Assembly: GCF_016123485.1 (NCBI RefSeq)
Contig: NZ_JADCKQ010000003.1
Location: 248,001 to 312,000, forward strand
From: Halocynthiibacter styelae
GTDB lineage: Bacteria; Pseudomonadota; Alphaproteobacteria; Rhodobacterales; Rhodobacteraceae
DNA: 64,000 nucleotides
Direction of reading: 5' to 3'
Positions 28,749 through 37,123 of the stretch are shown piece after piece. Both the position numbers and the translations under genes were made by a program. The notes under the pieces were generated by a model. It was not told where the DNA came from, ran no database searches, and was given only the letters and a program-made list of their open reading frames with translations. Every line of letters begins with the position of its first letter. Positions within the stretch are counted from its first letter, which is position 1.

Positions 28749-28982
28749 AGTAAAGGGAGCTTGAGTTATTCTAAAAAATCGTCGTTCAGAGGGAAATGAG
28801 TGATCTCCCCGGGTTGTCGCATTCACCTTTAAGTAGTGCGACGATTTCTATTTCGTTTTGGCAAATCGGTCATTGAAACGCACCGCAGCCTCTGTCACCC
28901 AGGGCTCCTTGCAGACCTCTGATGCAGTGCAGCTTCACGTGATAAGCTGAACCGGTCACCGTCGGGATGTCGTTGTGGGAGG

Positions 28983-29010
28983 GCATGGCGGATCGAAGGA
29001 TCCGCCATGC
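28983..29010. other. perfect 12-bp hairpin, function unknown
   Basis: GCATGGCGGATC (28983-28994) and GATCCGCCATGC (28999-29010) are exact complements around a GAAG loop. There is no T-run on either side. It sits in the degraded interval between the Acg operon and the integrated element. Confidence 0.6.
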
Positions 29011-29116
29011 AAACACCAAACTTACCCGTGTCTGCAAAAACATCCATTCGTTCGCCTTTGCGTGAAGATGATTTGCGAGTTCCTCTTCTGACAAGGCTTT
29101 TTCCCCGTTTAGAAGC

Positions 29117-29359
29117 CTATTCGCGGTCGGTAAGTCGCGTTATCGTCCTGCGGGTTTGCTGAGACCGGTAGTACAGGTTTTCGATCTCGGTCCTGATCTC
29201 TGCAGTGACATCAGGCGCTCTGGCTATCGCCTCACGATGACTCGTCGTCTTCAGCGACCTGCAGAATTCCTTGCGCCCCACGGATTCCTGCATCTCTTTC
29301 GGCACCTGTACCCGGATAAACCAGGTCTTTCGGCGCAAGAACGGTTTGGGGGGGGCGAC
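29117..29359 (-). pseudogene. N-terminal remnant of a second tyrosine integrase
   Basis: The minus-strand frame reads VAPPKPFLRRKTWFIRVQVP, then KEMQESVGRKEFCRSLKTTSHREAIARA, the typical N-terminal arm-binding start of Roseobacter phage/island integrases. The frame stops after LTDRE. No core or catalytic domain follows. The remaining bases 28760-29116 have only short frames. It is an older integration scar outside the present element. Confidence 0.55.
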
Positions 29360-29471
29360 CCGTATCTACATGTGCTCTCCTGTTGTGTACTGTAGCATCC
29401 AACAGTAACACATAGGGAGATTGACCCTTATTTTAAAGGGTTACCAGTATTTAAAGGCCGCTTTTGTGAAA

Positions 29472-29491
29472 TGGCGGAGACGAAGGGATTC
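29472..29491. repeat. left attachment-site copy (att, 20 bp)
   Basis: TGGCGGAGACGAAGGGATTC is identical to the tRNA-Ser 3' end at 41883-41902; identity stops immediately outside. It marks the left edge of the island. Confidence 0.85.
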
Positions 29492-29582
29492 AATTTTTAT
29501 CTAGCTGAAATTATGAATATTTAATAATTTCAATTGGTTGTAAGTATTTCACCTAGCAACAAACGTCTCAAGGTTGCAGATT

Positions 29583-29618
29583 TGCTAAACATTATGCTAA
29601 ACATTATGCTAAACAATT
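29583..29618 (+). repeat. three tandem 12-bp TGCTAAACA repeats, left end (putative integrase arm sites)
   Basis: Units TGCTAAACATTA, TGCTAAACATTA and TGCTAAACAATT lie in tandem, 92 bases inside the left attachment copy. A matching triplet lies at the other end of the island. They lie just upstream of the chosen integrase start, so integrase could also repress its own gene. Confidence 0.65.
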
Positions 29619-29638
29619 GCATCGTCAGGCATTCTAGC

Positions 29639-30994
29639 ATGAAGCTAACTAAACGGAATAAAATCTTCTACATAGTTAGACGTGTTCCGAAGAAATATAC
29701 AGCGGTGGATGAACGAGCGCAGGTCTGGCTCAACCTTCATACCGATAGCGAAAGTGAGGCCAATCGTAAGGCCCCAGAAGTCTGGGAGCATCAACTGGCG
29801 ATTTGGGAGGCTCAACTCGCTGGTGATACGTATGACATTCAAGAAAAAATCGATGCTGCACGTGAACTTGCATCAGCACGTGGGTTCAAATTCCTACCCG
29901 CCCATCGTGTAGCAACACTGCCCACCGTCGAAATGCTGGACAGGATCGATGCTGTCCCAGTTAAAAACGGAAAGCTACAAACGCAAGACGCGGCTGCGTT
30001 GCTTGGCGGCGTAGAACAACCCAGCCTGACCATTTCGCAAGCATTGGAAATGTACTGGAAGTTAGCCAAAGATAAGACTTTTGGAAAATCTGATGACCAA
30101 ATACGGAAGTGGCGTAATCCTCGCATTAAGGCCATTAAAAACCTGATCGGCGTGATTGGCGACAAGAAGCTTTCCGATATCGAACCAGATGACACTTTGG
30201 ATTTCAGGGACTGGCTTGCCTCCCGCATCCAAGATGGCGAAATTGTTGCCGGTAGCGCCAACAAGGACATCACCCACATGAGTGCTGTTCTAAACACAGT
30301 TAACACCAAGAAACGACTTGGACTAAATCTTCCGCTCTCCGATCTCTCATTCGAAGACGATGGCAGTGAAACACGCCTGCCTTTCAGCGACAAATGGATC
30401 AAAGAGAAGATTCTGGCCGATGGCGCACTGGATGGTTTGAACGACGAGGCACGATGTATCGTGTTACTGATGATAAATACGGGCGCACGACCATCGGAGT
30501 TAGCGGGACTACGGCGCGAAGATATCCGCATTACGCACAACATTCCCCATATAGCAATTGAACCCTATGACGGGCATCAGCTAAAAAACAGGGTCGCCAA
30601 ACGCATCATTCCAGTCACGGGTGTTTCGCTGGAGGCATTGCGAGGGTTTCCTGATGGGTTTCCGCGTTATGCAAACTCATCAGCCAGTCTGTCTGGCATC
30701 GTGAACAAGCACTTTCGTAACAACAATCTCAAGGAAACACCTAAACACACCCTTTATGGCCTCCGTCACTCCTTCGAAGACAGGATGTTGGAAGAACCTA
30801 CAGTGGATGAGCGCATTAGACGTGATCTGATGGGGCATATCTGGAATACGCAGCCATGGATAAGGTTGAGATCAAGCTTGATAAATCAAAGCAACGTGAA
30901 GAGGCCACAGTGGCACATGCCCGTTTGGCTGCAACATGGTCTAAGCGAAATAAATCATTTTCCATGGGGAAGCCTCTTTCCGTCACCGGAGTGA
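29639..30994 (+). CDS. tyrosine-type site-specific integrase, C-terminus apparently damaged
   Basis: A 451-aa protein starting MKLTKRNKIFYIVRRVPKKY, the usual N-terminus of this integrase group. The longer frame from 29534 runs through the arm repeats and is unlikely. Core-binding domain about residues 150-260; catalytic Arg in NTGARPSELAGL, then HTLYGLRHSFEDRM and LMGH. After LMGH the sequence loses family resemblance (IWNTQPWIRLRSS...) and contains no tyrosine at all, so the nucleophile is missing. A frameshift near 30835-30850 is likely. The gene lies 150 bases from the left att copy and is presumably the enzyme that inserted the island. Confidence 0.82.
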   Translation: MKLTKRNKIFYIVRRVPKKYTAVDERAQVWLNLHTDSESEANRKAPEVWEHQLAIWEAQLAGDTYDIQEKIDAARELASARGFKFLPAHRVATLPTVEMLDRIDAVPVKNGKLQTQDAAALLGGVEQPSLTISQALEMYWKLAKDKTFGKSDDQIRKWRNPRIKAIKNLIGVIGDKKLSDIEPDDTLDFRDWLASRIQDGEIVAGSANKDITHMSAVLNTVNTKKRLGLNLPLSDLSFEDDGSETRLPFSDKWIKEKILADGALDGLNDEARCIVLLMINTGARPSELAGLRREDIRITHNIPHIAIEPYDGHQLKNRVAKRIIPVTGVSLEALRGFPDGFPRYANSSASLSGIVNKHFRNNNLKETPKHTLYGLRHSFEDRMLEEPTVDERIRRDLMGHIWNTQPWIRLRSSLINQSNVKRPQWHMPVWLQHGLSEINHFPWGSLFPSPE

Positions 30995-31269
30995 AAATTG
31001 ATCATGATCGTATTGAAGAGCTTCTGCTGATTGAGCGTCTTGAATGGGTTAAACGAAATAAGAATGACAAAGCTTATGCTGAGTGGTTTCTACATGTGTG
31101 GAGGTCAGGGGTCATCAAGGTCATTCAGAAGCCAAATAAATGGATCAAACTTGGTACTACCATAGGTGATCGTTTCCTTCATACTTTGGCCTTAGTAAAG
31201 AACTGGTCCGCCGATGTCAGCCTTGAGGCCCCTTGTTTCTTGGACTACGCGGATGCTCTTCTGGAATAG
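30856..31269 (+). CDS. hypothetical protein overlapping the integrase 3' end
   Basis: A 137-aa frame, Lys-rich, with segments such as IEELLLIERLEWVKRNKNDKAY and WFLHVWRSGVIKVIQKPNKW. It overlaps the integrase frame by 139 bases in another phase and has no clear ribosome-binding site. It might be an independent gene, or the ancestral continuation after a frameshift; I do not recognise integrase signatures in it. 31270-31452 is non-coding. Confidence 0.35.
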   Translation: MDKVEIKLDKSKQREEATVAHARLAATWSKRNKSFSMGKPLSVTGVKIDHDRIEELLLIERLEWVKRNKNDKAYAEWFLHVWRSGVIKVIQKPNKWIKLGTTIGDRFLHTLALVKNWSADVSLEAPCFLDYADALLE

Positions 31270-31452
31270 TTAACAGTTTTTGGAGCATTCGATGGGTGAA
31301 TTCCCGAGTTTTCATGAATTCCCCCATTTTGCACCTAACCCCTAGATCAGTATCGCCCTTTCATGGTGGATATTGACCGAACAAACCCTGACAAACGCCG
31401 CGACGCTGCGGTGAATGATTAAGCTTGCCAGAGTGATAATATTTGGTGCCGA

Positions 31453-32301
31453 CTACGACTTTAATGCATCGGCTCGAGCCATGAAATCCAGCATGACATC
31501 TGCATCGATGTTTTCGCGATCCAACAGGGCAACAAGATCAACATCAACCGCACGTTTCTGGGCAATCTTTCGGACACGTTCATTGAACCCGTCTGTTGGG
31601 CGTAGCCCAATGGTGCCTGCATCTACAATAAACGTGAACGCCAAGACAAAATCTAAAAACGCCCCTTCATGACGAGAGCCATCCGCTGAAATGGTCACAG
31701 CGGCAACATGACCAGTGGGGCTGTGGGCCTCGAACGGTGCCACCAAAGCTAACACCGCATATATCAGGGAATAGGTCCGGGCTGCACCTCGACCGAACAT
31801 CTGTCGCTTGTAATTAAAATGCTTAGCCAATTCAGCCGCAGCCATCGCGAAATCCTCGGTGATGAGGTCGGCTATTAGGGCCTTCTCGGCCAAAGTTGAT
31901 GCGTTGCGAAAATCGTCCAGAGTATGAGGAACGGCCCGGACATCATCATACCCAAGGGACTGAGCGACGTAATCATCCTCCCCATCCACCTCGACACGTT
32001 TTTGAGTAGCTCTTGCGAGGGATGAATATTTTTTGAATAGTGGTGCGACGGGAACGCTATGATCGACCGTTCGCAGCAAAGCGACAAATCGGCATTCGAT
32101 TTCCAGTAACCTGAGGGCAAGGGCCGCATCGGTTTCCCTGCCTAACAAGCGCAAACATTTTTCATAGCGTTTTAATGCCCAGCCGTCCGCGTCTCTGTCG
32201 AACCTGCGAAACCTATCTTGGAGCGTGATGTTACGCTTCGCGAAATCTACGTGGATCAGAAAGTCGGTCGGCACATTCAGAGCAAGAATTTTTTCAGTCA
32301 T
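31453..32301 (-). CDS. hypothetical island protein (282 aa)
   Basis: An unrecognised soluble protein of 282 aa. It is mostly alpha-helical by composition, with an Arg-rich N-terminus (FAKRNITLQDRFRRFDRDADG) and a more hydrophobic stretch at about residues 175-225 (YSLIYAVLALVAPFEA; FLDFVLAFTFIVDAGTIGL). No signal peptide or known catalytic motif. It is transcribed opposite to the integrase and defence genes. Coding-like composition and length make it credible, but the start (ATG, no clear Shine-Dalgarno) is uncertain. No function is proposed. Confidence 0.6.
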   Translation of the reverse strand: MTEKILALNVPTDFLIHVDFAKRNITLQDRFRRFDRDADGWALKRYEKCLRLLGRETDAALALRLLEIECRFVALLRTVDHSVPVAPLFKKYSSLARATQKRVEVDGEDDYVAQSLGYDDVRAVPHTLDDFRNASTLAEKALIADLITEDFAMAAAELAKHFNYKRQMFGRGAARTYSLIYAVLALVAPFEAHSPTGHVAAVTISADGSRHEGAFLDFVLAFTFIVDAGTIGLRPTDGFNERVRKIAQKRAVDVDLVALLDRENIDADVMLDFMARADALKS

Positions 32302-32465
32302 TTAGAAGAAACCAAATATAGTAAATTTCCCTATGTCTAACGGCAATTATACTGGTTCCACAACGACAATTGGTTAAAAACAAAGTGTGGCTGATGTCTG
32401 AATGAGTGAACTGCATATTAGACTGGCCGTGCAGTGATCACTGCACGGCCAGTCCTCGTTTGGTA

Positions 32466-33005
32466 TCAGCTAAGCTGGTGTGAAATCATGTGGGCTTTTA
32501 GGTATGAGTTTATCACTACTACATCCATGCCCGCTTCATGACGACAGTCCAGAGCGTCATAAGCGTGTTCTTGAAGGAACGGTTCGGCAAAATCGCTTTC
32601 CCAAAAACCTACTGCAACGCATTCATGGTCTCTTGGAAAACACTGACCAGATTGTAGAAGTCTGTCATTGCCCCAGAGGGTAAAAGAACGTGCCCATTGT
32701 GTTTCAGGTCGGGCATAAAGCTCTAGCATACCTCCATCAAAGGTGAAACATTGCCAGTTCCATGCATACATCAACTGGTTAATCTCTCCGGAAAGGGCCA
32801 AAGAATAGCCCCCCAGTTCACTTGGCTCCAATCCAAGCTTTTCTACCATTGCGGTTTCTAGGTCTTCGTGAGAGATGAGTTCCTCAGGTGAATGGCATGT
32901 TTCCATCTCTGCCAGTTCCAATGCCAGGAGCATCGGAAGGGCTTTCATCCGCAGTTCATTACGAGATTCTGGCGTACCATGCGTTTGTGTATTTGTGTGT
33001 TTCAT
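32466..33005 (-). CDS. hypothetical island protein (179 aa)
   Basis: An unrecognised 179-aa acidic protein. AAAGGA lies 7 bases before the ATG, supporting the start. Features: HSPEELISHEDLETAMVEKLGLEPSEL (about 38-64), aromatic segment MYAWNWQCFTFDGGMLELYARPE (about 79-101), and a His/Asp-rich C-terminal third (FPRDHECVAVGFWE; EHAYDALDCRHEAGMD). No membrane segments. It is next to, and divergent from, the serine recombinase gene. No function is proposed. Confidence 0.6.
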   Translation of the reverse strand: MKHTNTQTHGTPESRNELRMKALPMLLALELAEMETCHSPEELISHEDLETAMVEKLGLEPSELGGYSLALSGEINQLMYAWNWQCFTFDGGMLELYARPETQWARSFTLWGNDRLLQSGQCFPRDHECVAVGFWESDFAEPFLQEHAYDALDCRHEAGMDVVVINSYLKAHMISHQLS

Positions 33006-33198
33006 TTGTTCATTCCTTTCATGTTTGAACGTTGATGCTCAACAAATGACAGGACCGAACGAACTTGGGTAAGGGAGATAAAATCGCGTTTTTTCAACTT
33101 AAATCCCCGGGGGTAGGCAATGGTTTGTGGGAATATGGTGATGGCGTGTTTTTACTCAATATCCCCACCAACTATCTTGTTGATTAGATAAGCGGGGT

Positions 33199-33309
33199 AT
33201 CCGTTAGAGTATGCCGTAGCGGACATCCCACACTTCCCCGAAATAATGTCCGTTAGACGTTCAAATTCCTTACGGACACTGATATAAACGGACAGGAATC
33301 ATACGGACA
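33199..33309. promoter_or_regulatory. cluster of ACGGACA-type repeats before the serine recombinase (putative res/operator)
   Basis: Core GCGGACAT is at 33219-33226 and the inverted copy ATGTCCGTT at 33246-33254. Direct copies TACGGACA (33271-33278), AACGGACA (33287-33294) and TACGGACA (33302-33309) follow. This dense array directly upstream of the recombinase start resembles a resolvase res/regulatory region. The rest of 33006-33198 is non-coding. Confidence 0.5.
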
Positions 33310-33323
33310 TCCATGGAGGCAAT

Positions 33324-33956
33324 TTGCAGACAATCTTATACGCACGAGTTTCAACCCGGGATCAAACACTCGAACACCAAATCACTCAAGCCGAGGCTGC
33401 GGGGTTCAATATCGATGAGGTTGTCGCCGACCATGGCGTCTCTGGGGTTCAGCACAAACTGCGTGAAAGGCCAGAGGGTCGAAGGTTGTACGACAAACTC
33501 CGTGCCGGTGATGTGCTTGTTCTGCGATGGCTTGATAGGCTCGGGCGAAATTACGACGATGTGACCGACGCAGTTCGCCACTTCATCCGTAAAGGTGTCG
33601 TTATCCGAACGATCATCAACGATATGACATTTGACGGTGCCACCACGGACCCTGTGCAACAGGCGGTTCGTGATGCCTTGATTGCTTTCCTTGCAGCAAC
33701 AGCACAGGCGCAGGCCGAGGCCACCAAGGTGGCACAGCAGGCTGGTATCGAATTGGCAAAAGAGAAAGGGGATCGGTTCCGAGGACGTAAACCGTCCTAT
33801 GATCGTCAGACCTTTGACATGGCCGTTAGTCTGATCGGGCTGGGGCACGGGCCAAGTGCCGTGGCGAAGGAAACGGGACTATCACGCCAAGCTGTCATAC
33901 GCATCCGTGACAACACTAACGATGCCGTCGCTGCGATGGAACGTTGGGGGCTATGA
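33324..33956 (+). CDS. serine recombinase (resolvase/invertase family), intact
   Basis: A 210-aa protein. The start is TTG at 33324, preceded by GGAGG at five bases; the nearby ATG is in another frame. Catalytic Ser10 in LYARVSTRDQ, the Arg pair in LRWLDRLGRN (about 68-77), the long E helix with AFLAATAQAQAEATK, and a C-terminal Hin-type helix-turn-helix (about 162-195, GPSAVAKETGLSRQAVIRIRDN). It could resolve multimers, invert a segment, or be the mobility enzyme of a nested element. It is distinct from the dead copy near 19.1-19.5 kb. Confidence 0.9.
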   Translation: MQTILYARVSTRDQTLEHQITQAEAAGFNIDEVVADHGVSGVQHKLRERPEGRRLYDKLRAGDVLVLRWLDRLGRNYDDVTDAVRHFIRKGVVIRTIINDMTFDGATTDPVQQAVRDALIAFLAATAQAQAEATKVAQQAGIELAKEKGDRFRGRKPSYDRQTFDMAVSLIGLGHGPSAVAKETGLSRQAVIRIRDNTNDAVAAMERWGL

Positions 33957-34123
33957 AGTCAGTTTCCTTGCTTAGTTCATTCAAATTACAGACTGTTTCG
34001 AAGATCGCAGGGCAGTAGTCGGCTCTGCTATCTGCGTGGATACTTCTAGCGTAAATCTAAAGACATTGCTGGTCAGGTGCGCCTTTATCCCTTAGGTTGT
34101 GGGGAAAAGTTGAAGGCTTGAGC

Positions 34124-35233
34124 ATGTTGATTAACAGAAGCGACATTTACGACAAAAATTTGAATTTTCTAATTGGCTCCGGTGCATCGGTCGGAGTATT
34201 GCCGACTCTGGCATTGCAATTAAAACAGAGTGGAACGACTGCTCCTCACACTCTTGAAACGTTAGCCACAAAATTTGAGGCTGACGACAGCCTGATGTGT
34301 TTAATTTTTTCCTATTATGTTGAAAAGGTAATTGCACCCGCTGCTAATTTTGACATTTCAAAGCTGACCGATGAGCAGAGGGCTGTTTTAGACAACTATG
34401 TTGTCTTTCTAGAAACAATACTCACCCTGTTGAATAAGCAACGAAATGGGCGACGGGCGAACATTTTCACGACTAACTACGATGGGCTGATCGCCCATTG
34501 CGCAGAGCGCATGATTCAGCATGGCCAGCATGATTTTATTCTGAATGATGGTGGCTCAGGCTTTGTAAAAAGAATGCTTCAAACAAGAAGCTTCAATCGA
34601 TTTGTCAAAGATCAGGGTTCATTTGATCGTCACGAAGTAAGCGTACCGCAAATTAATCTCATCCAACCGCATGGTTCGGCCTATTGGTATAAAGATGGGG
34701 AAAATATTGAAATATCCTACGACTTGACGCGCTCAACAAAACGCATTTCGGAAGTGCCAACATGTCTTAAAGCCAAGTTCGAGGAGTTTCTGGGTGACAA
34801 AGATAAGAGCGATAGCGATATTGCAGCAGAAAATTTTAGTGTCGATTCAGCTGCATGTGCCAAATTCTGGCAGAAATACGAGGAACTTCCCATAGTTAAC
34901 CCTACAAAGTGGAAGTTTAATGAAACCGTCTTTGAGGAGCACTACTACCAATCGCTTCGTGCGCTAAGCTACGAGCTAGAGAAGCCAAACTCTGTATTTA
35001 TTGTGTTCGGGTTCTCATTTGCGGATGAACACATTTTGAGCCTCGTTAAGCGTTCTCTTTCAAACCCAACTTTAAAAGTCTTTGTTTGCTGTTTTAATGA
35101 CAGGCAAAAGGCAGATTTAGAGGGAAAGTTCAATATTTTTGATAATGTTGAGTTGGTTCGAGTGGATGGGGATTTGGATTTCGATAAATTTAATGGTGAA
35201 GTTTTTAATGCCAACCCAGAGCCGACCGCATGA
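34124..35233 (+). CDS. SIR2-domain NAD-binding/NADase protein of a SIR2-HerA antiphage pair
   Basis: A 369-aa protein with SIR2 signatures: GSGAS (18-22) for NAD phosphate, FTTNYDGLI (about 115-123), catalytic-type His183 in IQPHGSAYW, and GFSFADEHI (about 296-304). In defence systems this domain hydrolyses NAD+ on phage infection, causing growth arrest. The chosen ATG has GAAGG nine bases upstream; the in-frame ATG at 34097 lacks a site. It overlaps the HerA gene by 4 bases (ATGA), implying equal production and a physical complex. AT-rich codon use differs from the host backbone, indicating transfer. Confidence 0.88.
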   Translation: MLINRSDIYDKNLNFLIGSGASVGVLPTLALQLKQSGTTAPHTLETLATKFEADDSLMCLIFSYYVEKVIAPAANFDISKLTDEQRAVLDNYVVFLETILTLLNKQRNGRRANIFTTNYDGLIAHCAERMIQHGQHDFILNDGGSGFVKRMLQTRSFNRFVKDQGSFDRHEVSVPQINLIQPHGSAYWYKDGENIEISYDLTRSTKRISEVPTCLKAKFEEFLGDKDKSDSDIAAENFSVDSAACAKFWQKYEELPIVNPTKWKFNETVFEEHYYQSLRALSYELEKPNSVFIVFGFSFADEHILSLVKRSLSNPTLKVFVCCFNDRQKADLEGKFNIFDNVELVRVDGDLDFDKFNGEVFNANPEPTA

Positions 35234-36999
35234 TAGAGGTCGGTCAAGTCACTGCGGTAGTCGGCGTTGAGATAACGATCAAAGCAAACGAAAATTCTAG
35301 CTTGGAAACACACTTCTATCGCGGTCAGGCGTTTAAGGGTGTTTCCATCCGAGAGTACATTACTGTGGATCACGGGTTTCGTGAAGTCGTCTGCAAAGTC
35401 GAGGGGGAGTATCTTGATGAGAGCCACACGGAGGGCAAAGGTCCGAACCTGCAATATGTTCGTAGACTAAAGGTTCGTCCTATTGGCTATTTCGAAGACG
35501 AAAAGTTCTTTGATGGCATCAAGTTTCTGCCAAAGATCGGTGATCCTGCGAAGCTCATGTCAGAGCGGAAAGTCGAAAAGATATTTGAGCGCACAGTTTC
35601 CGATGGCTTCAAGATTGGTTCTCTAATGAAGGAGGACCTGCCTATTTCCCTACCGTGGCAGAAGATTTTCAACAGTCATTTGGGCATATTTGGAAACACA
35701 GGAAGCGGGAAATCCAATACACTGACGAAGCTCTTCACTGTTCTTTTTGAGAACAAATTCGATACCTTGGCCGATATCAGTCAGTTTGTATTTTTGGACT
35801 TTAACGGTGAGTACACTGGTGAACAACTTGTAGATTCCGGGAAAAAAACTGTGCTGCGCTTGAAGACCCGGGCTGCTGGGGGTGATCAGTTTCATTTAGC
35901 GGAAAGCCAATTTTGGGATGTTGAAACGTTAGGTATTTTATTTCAAGCCACCGCGAATACACAGAAACCATTTTTACGGAGGATCGTCGATGACCGGAAA
36001 AGGTTCTCTGTCAATGTGAATAGCCTGACTGCTTATGTGAAGTCTATCTTTCGGCGCGTTCTGAACTCTGAGCATCCAAGTGCGGAAGCATTGGAACTTT
36101 TGAAATCACTCTCACGCCATCTTGGAATAGGTGACGAATTGGCCGAAGCACTCAATAAGGTCGGCTATCATCGCAACAACCAGTCCTTCTATTTCGATAG
36201 TGTTAGAGGTTCATATTTTGGTGTTGGCAACTCGACTTATGATGACCATTTCGGCGCACTTGTTGATGCAATCGAATTTGAAGCTCCTGATGGCTTTCGT
36301 GAGTTGCAAATTCGTGCCGAGTTAAAGCTTATTTCTGACTTGCTTTATGGTTCAGTGCAGTATGAGCATATTCAGCCCCTAATGCGTCGCATCGAAGCGT
36401 TGATGGGGGATTTCACGAAGGTCATTGCCATACGGCAAGGAGATGAAGAAGAAGGCCCTGTAACAGTAATTTCGCTTCGGGAATGCAATCAGGAAATCAA
36501 AAAAATCCTCCCGATACTGATAGCGAAGCACTACTATGAGGAGCACAAGCGCAGAGTATCTTCCCCTCCTGATCGAACAATGCACTTGGTCATCGATGAA
36601 GCCCATAATATCTTGTCACAACAATCAAATAGGGAAGCTGAAAGTTGGAAAGATTACCGTTTGGAGCTATTTGAAGAAATCATCAAAGAAGGCCGAAAAT
36701 TTGGTGCATTCATGACACTGGCCAGCCAACGTCCTGCGGATATTTCTCCTACAGTAGTGTCCCAACTGCATAACTACTTCATTCATCGATTGGTAAATGA
36801 TCGTGATCTCACACTCTTAGAGAACACGATTTCGACGCTCGACAGTATTTCACGGAGCCAAATACCAAGCCTACCTCAAGGGGCATGTGTGGTGACTGGT
36901 ACAACCTTTGACATCCCAATGTTGTTGCAAGTTGATAAACTTCCCAAAGAGCAAGAGCCTGATAGTAGTGACGTGGATTTGGTTGATCTTTGGGGCTGA
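35230..36999 (+). CDS. HerA-type hexameric ATPase/translocase of the SIR2-HerA pair
   Basis: A 589-aa protein. The N-terminal HAS-barrel-like region (1-90, MIEVGQVTAVVGVEITIK) precedes a RecA/FtsK-like ATPase. Walker A GNTGSGKSN (about 154-162), insertion of helical segments (about 230-410), Walker B HLVIDEAHNI (about 450-459), sensor region LASQRPADIS and a C-terminal RLVNDRDLTLLENT with the expected arginine finger. In described SIR2-HerA systems the HerA hexamer assembles with SIR2 and licenses NAD+ depletion. The 4-base overlap strongly links the two genes. 37000-37123 has no gene. Confidence 0.88.
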   Translation: MIEVGQVTAVVGVEITIKANENSSLETHFYRGQAFKGVSIREYITVDHGFREVVCKVEGEYLDESHTEGKGPNLQYVRRLKVRPIGYFEDEKFFDGIKFLPKIGDPAKLMSERKVEKIFERTVSDGFKIGSLMKEDLPISLPWQKIFNSHLGIFGNTGSGKSNTLTKLFTVLFENKFDTLADISQFVFLDFNGEYTGEQLVDSGKKTVLRLKTRAAGGDQFHLAESQFWDVETLGILFQATANTQKPFLRRIVDDRKRFSVNVNSLTAYVKSIFRRVLNSEHPSAEALELLKSLSRHLGIGDELAEALNKVGYHRNNQSFYFDSVRGSYFGVGNSTYDDHFGALVDAIEFEAPDGFRELQIRAELKLISDLLYGSVQYEHIQPLMRRIEALMGDFTKVIAIRQGDEEEGPVTVISLRECNQEIKKILPILIAKHYYEEHKRRVSSPPDRTMHLVIDEAHNILSQQSNREAESWKDYRLELFEEIIKEGRKFGAFMTLASQRPADISPTVVSQLHNYFIHRLVNDRDLTLLENTISTLDSISRSQIPSLPQGACVVTGTTFDIPMLLQVDKLPKEQEPDSSDVDLVDLWG

Positions 37000-37123
37000 T
37001 ACGGCTTTTGGGGCATGGAGCATTGCGGCTGACAAATAGTCCTCAAAATTGACCAAGTGCACTTTCTCTTAGCTCACTGGAACCCAGAAGAGAGTCATTT
37101 TGACATGAAAATGAGAACGTATT

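Noticed and set aside
29583-29618. Reading the tandem repeats as a CRISPR array or plasmid iterons
   Set aside because: Unit 12 bases with no spacers, and duplicated at both island ends near attachment sites; integrase arm sites explain this better. No CRISPR array was seen anywhere in the window.
29534-29638. Integrase start at 29534
   Set aside because: Would translate the tandem 12-bp repeats (LNIMLNIMLNN); the family N-terminus begins at MKLTKRNKIFY (29639).
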